Source: CAWBVG01 sp963792175
GTDB taxonomy: Bacteria > Acidobacteriota > Vicinamibacteria > Vicinamibacterales > CAVVIG01
Direction of reading: 5' to 3'
Length of the DNA stretch: 64,000 bases
Assembly: GCA_963792175.1 (NCBI GenBank)
Contig: CAWBVG010000055.1
Coordinates: 1 to 64,000 of the forward strand
Made by a program: the position numbers and the translations under genes. How positions within the stretch are numbered: position 1 is the stretch's first letter; each line of letters starts with the position of its first letter. Shown here piece after piece: positions 62,510 to 64,000 of this stretch. The notes below the pieces were generated by a model, which saw only the letters and a program-made list of their open reading frames with translations, ran no database searches and was not told where the DNA came from.

Positions 62510-64000
62510 TCAGCGGTACGCGGCGGCCTGGATGTTGTACAGCTCGGAGTACTGCCCGCGCCTGGCCATCAGCTCCTCGTGGCTGCCGACTTCGGCGAGC
62601 CGCGAGCCGTCGAGGACGACGATGAGGTCGGCCATGCGCACGGTCGAGAAACGATGCGACACCAGGATGGTGATGCTGTCGCGCCGGCCGTCGCGATCGC
62701 GGGCGCTGGCCGCGTAGCGCTCGAAGAGCGCATGCTCGGTTTCGGCATCGAGCGCCGCGGTCGGCTCGTCGAGCACGAGAAGCAGCGGGCGATCGCGCAT
62801 GAATCCGCGCGCCAGCGCCATCTTCTGCCATTGGCCGAACGACAGGTCCACGCCGTCCGGCCATGTCGCGCCCAGCTGGGTGTCGAGTCCCGCCTTCAGG
62901 TGCGCGACCACGTCATCCGCGCCGGCCCGACCGACGGCAGCGACCACAGCGGCTTCGTCGTCGATACGAATCACGTCGCCAAGGCCGACCGACTGGCGCG
63001 CGTGAAACTCGAAACGGAAGAAATCTTGAAACGCCCCTGACAGGCGGCCGCGCCACTCGTCCGCCGGCATACGCGCCAGCGGTGCGCCGTCCACGAATAT
63101 GCCGCCAGACGACGGCTCGTACATCTTCGCGAGCAGCTTGACCAGCGTCGTCTTGCCCGCGCCGTTCTCGCCGACGATGGCCACGACCGCCCCCGCCGGC
63201 AGCGTCAGTGACACATCGTCGAGCACCAGCCGCGACGTGCCAGGGTAGGCGAACGACAGGTGGTCGAGACGGATGCCGTCGCGCAGCCGATCCGGCACCG
63301 CGACGTCGGCCGACGCCGAAAGCGACGCCGCGTAGTCCTCGAGCCACGCGAGACGACGCGAGCCGTCCATCCAGAAGCCGCGCAGAAAACCGATCTCGCC
63401 GACGGTGGCGCCGATGTACGCCGACAGCCGCGATCCGGCCGCGAGCACCAGCAGGACGTCGCCGGCGGACGACCCGCTTCGCGACGAGACGAAAACCACC
63501 GAGGCGACGTACGCGCCGCCGAAGACTGCCCAGGCCAGCGTGTGCCACGCCGCGGATGTCCAGCGGACCGGCGACACGATCCCATACCAGCGTTCCCAGG
63601 CCTGCCGGCGTTGCGCGATCAGCCGTTCGCCGATCCCGGTGACGCGGACCTCCTTGCCGGGCGGAGCGGTGGTCGCCGTGGTGAACAGATGTCGCGCCAG
63701 CCGCTGCGACTGCGCTCCCTGCTCCTGCGCCGCACGCTCGACCGCGGGCCGCCAGGTGGACGTGAACACCGTCGGCAGCGCGAAGATGCCGAGCAGCGCC
63801 AGCGCCGGGTGGATCGACATCAGCAGCGCGATCGTCACCGCGAGCCGCAGAATCCAGCCAACCGTCGCGAAGACCGACATGTACATGTGATCGAGCACGA
63901 AGATCTGGTTGCGCAGCATCGCGAGTCGATCGAGGTAGTCGGGCCGTTCGTGATGCGCGACCGTCACCACCGAGGCCTGCAGCCGCGCCACGTGCGATTC
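62510..64000 (-). CDS. ABC exporter with fused permease and ATPase, partial
   Basis: The minus-strand frame is open to the window edge, so the N-terminus is missing. About 225 visible residues of type-1 exporter membrane domain (VFATVGWILRLAVTIALLMS, AWAVFGGAYVASVVFVSSRS) precede the nucleotide-binding domain: Walker A VGENGAGKTTLVKLL, Q-loop AFQDFFRF, signature DLSFGQWQKMALARGFM (LSFGQ in place of LSGGQ), Walker B LLLVLDEPTAALD and H-loop VSHRFSTVRMADLIVVLDGS. It probably works as a dimer exporting a lipid, peptide or drug; the substrate is unknown. No frame breaks are seen. Confidence 0.92.
   Translation of the reverse strand, partial: ESHVARLQASVVTVAHHERPDYLDRLAMLRNQIFVLDHMYMSVFATVGWILRLAVTIALLMSIHPALALLGIFALPTVFTSTWRPAVERAAQEQGAQSQRLARHLFTTATTAPPGKEVRVTGIGERLIAQRRQAWERWYGIVSPVRWTSAAWHTLAWAVFGGAYVASVVFVSSRSGSSAGDVLLVLAAGSRLSAYIGATVGEIGFLRGFWMDGSRRLAWLEDYAASLSASADVAVPDRLRDGIRLDHLSFAYPGTSRLVLDDVSLTLPAGAVVAIVGENGAGKTTLVKLLAKMYEPSSGGIFVDGAPLARMPADEWRGRLSGAFQDFFRFEFHARQSVGLGDVIRIDDEAAVVAAVGRAGADDVVAHLKAGLDTQLGATWPDGVDLSFGQWQKMALARGFMRDRPLLLVLDEPTAALDAETEHALFERYAASARDRDGRRDSITILVSHRFSTVRMADLIVVLDGSRLAEVGSHEELMARRGQYSELYNIQAAAYR

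Overview
The window looks like a chromosomal piece of a high-GC, free-living Acidobacteriota (Vicinamibacterales-like). This is inferred from gene families, not from a marker gene: two ADOP-type FtsX/MacB permeases, an ECF sigma factor (TIGR02999 type) overlapping a Ser/Thr kinase with a TolB-like propeller, a PEP-CTERM protein, a GlgE glucan route, several large multi-TM glycosyltransferase-like proteins, and many intergenic repeats with a period of about 7 bp.

Layout. 0-6 kb: end of an ADOP permease, small genes, a methyltransferase, a SYLF lipoprotein, a DUF2975/XRE pair with a repeated operator-like box, and a vanadium haloperoxidase-like protein. 5.7-11.5 kb: sigma factor plus kinase, then katG. 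12-24 kb: small secreted proteins, a PEP-CTERM protein, and a minus-strand set joining two membrane glycosyltransferase-like proteins, an alpha-glucuronidase (GH67), a 2-keto-3-deoxy-sugar acid dehydratase (FAH family) and a D-xylonate dehydratase. The last three suggest glucuronoxylan breakdown and oxidative pentose use. 27-31 kb: NHEJ pair Ku/LigD. 31-38.7 kb: glgX, glgE and a treS-maltokinase fusion, i.e. trehalose to maltose-1-P to alpha-glucan. 38.7-44 kb: cupin, molybdopterin oxidoreductase, grpE, a membrane HD-GYP/GAF/GGDEF protein and an acetyltransferase. 44-64 kb: ExeA-like ATPase, ADOP permease, BON protein, tRNA-His, diguanylate cyclase, giant hybrid histidine kinase with a divergent response regulator, TlpA-like protein, HAD hydrolase, amidohydrolase, metallo-beta-lactamase-fold protein, a rifampin-phosphotransferase/PEP-synthase-like enzyme, a threonine-dehydratase-like enzyme and an ABC exporter.

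Two window-wide patterns stand out. First, at least fourteen loci carry short arrays of about 7-bp units with a fixed 4-6 base core and variable remaining bases. The core differs from locus to locus. Many arrays fold back on themselves between genes. At least two lie inside genes at domain boundaries (a 115-bp GAAC-NNN array giving a heptapeptide linker in the phosphotransferase-like enzyme, and one in LigD). Second, single-base frame breaks are very common in some stretches (about 2.5-5.5, 12.4-16, 19.5-25 and 25.6-44.5 kb) and almost absent in others (5.7-12.3 and 44.5-64 kb). They hit conserved housekeeping genes, so uncorrected indels in the assembly are the most likely explanation. Affected genes are annotated here as one gene with the breaks stated.
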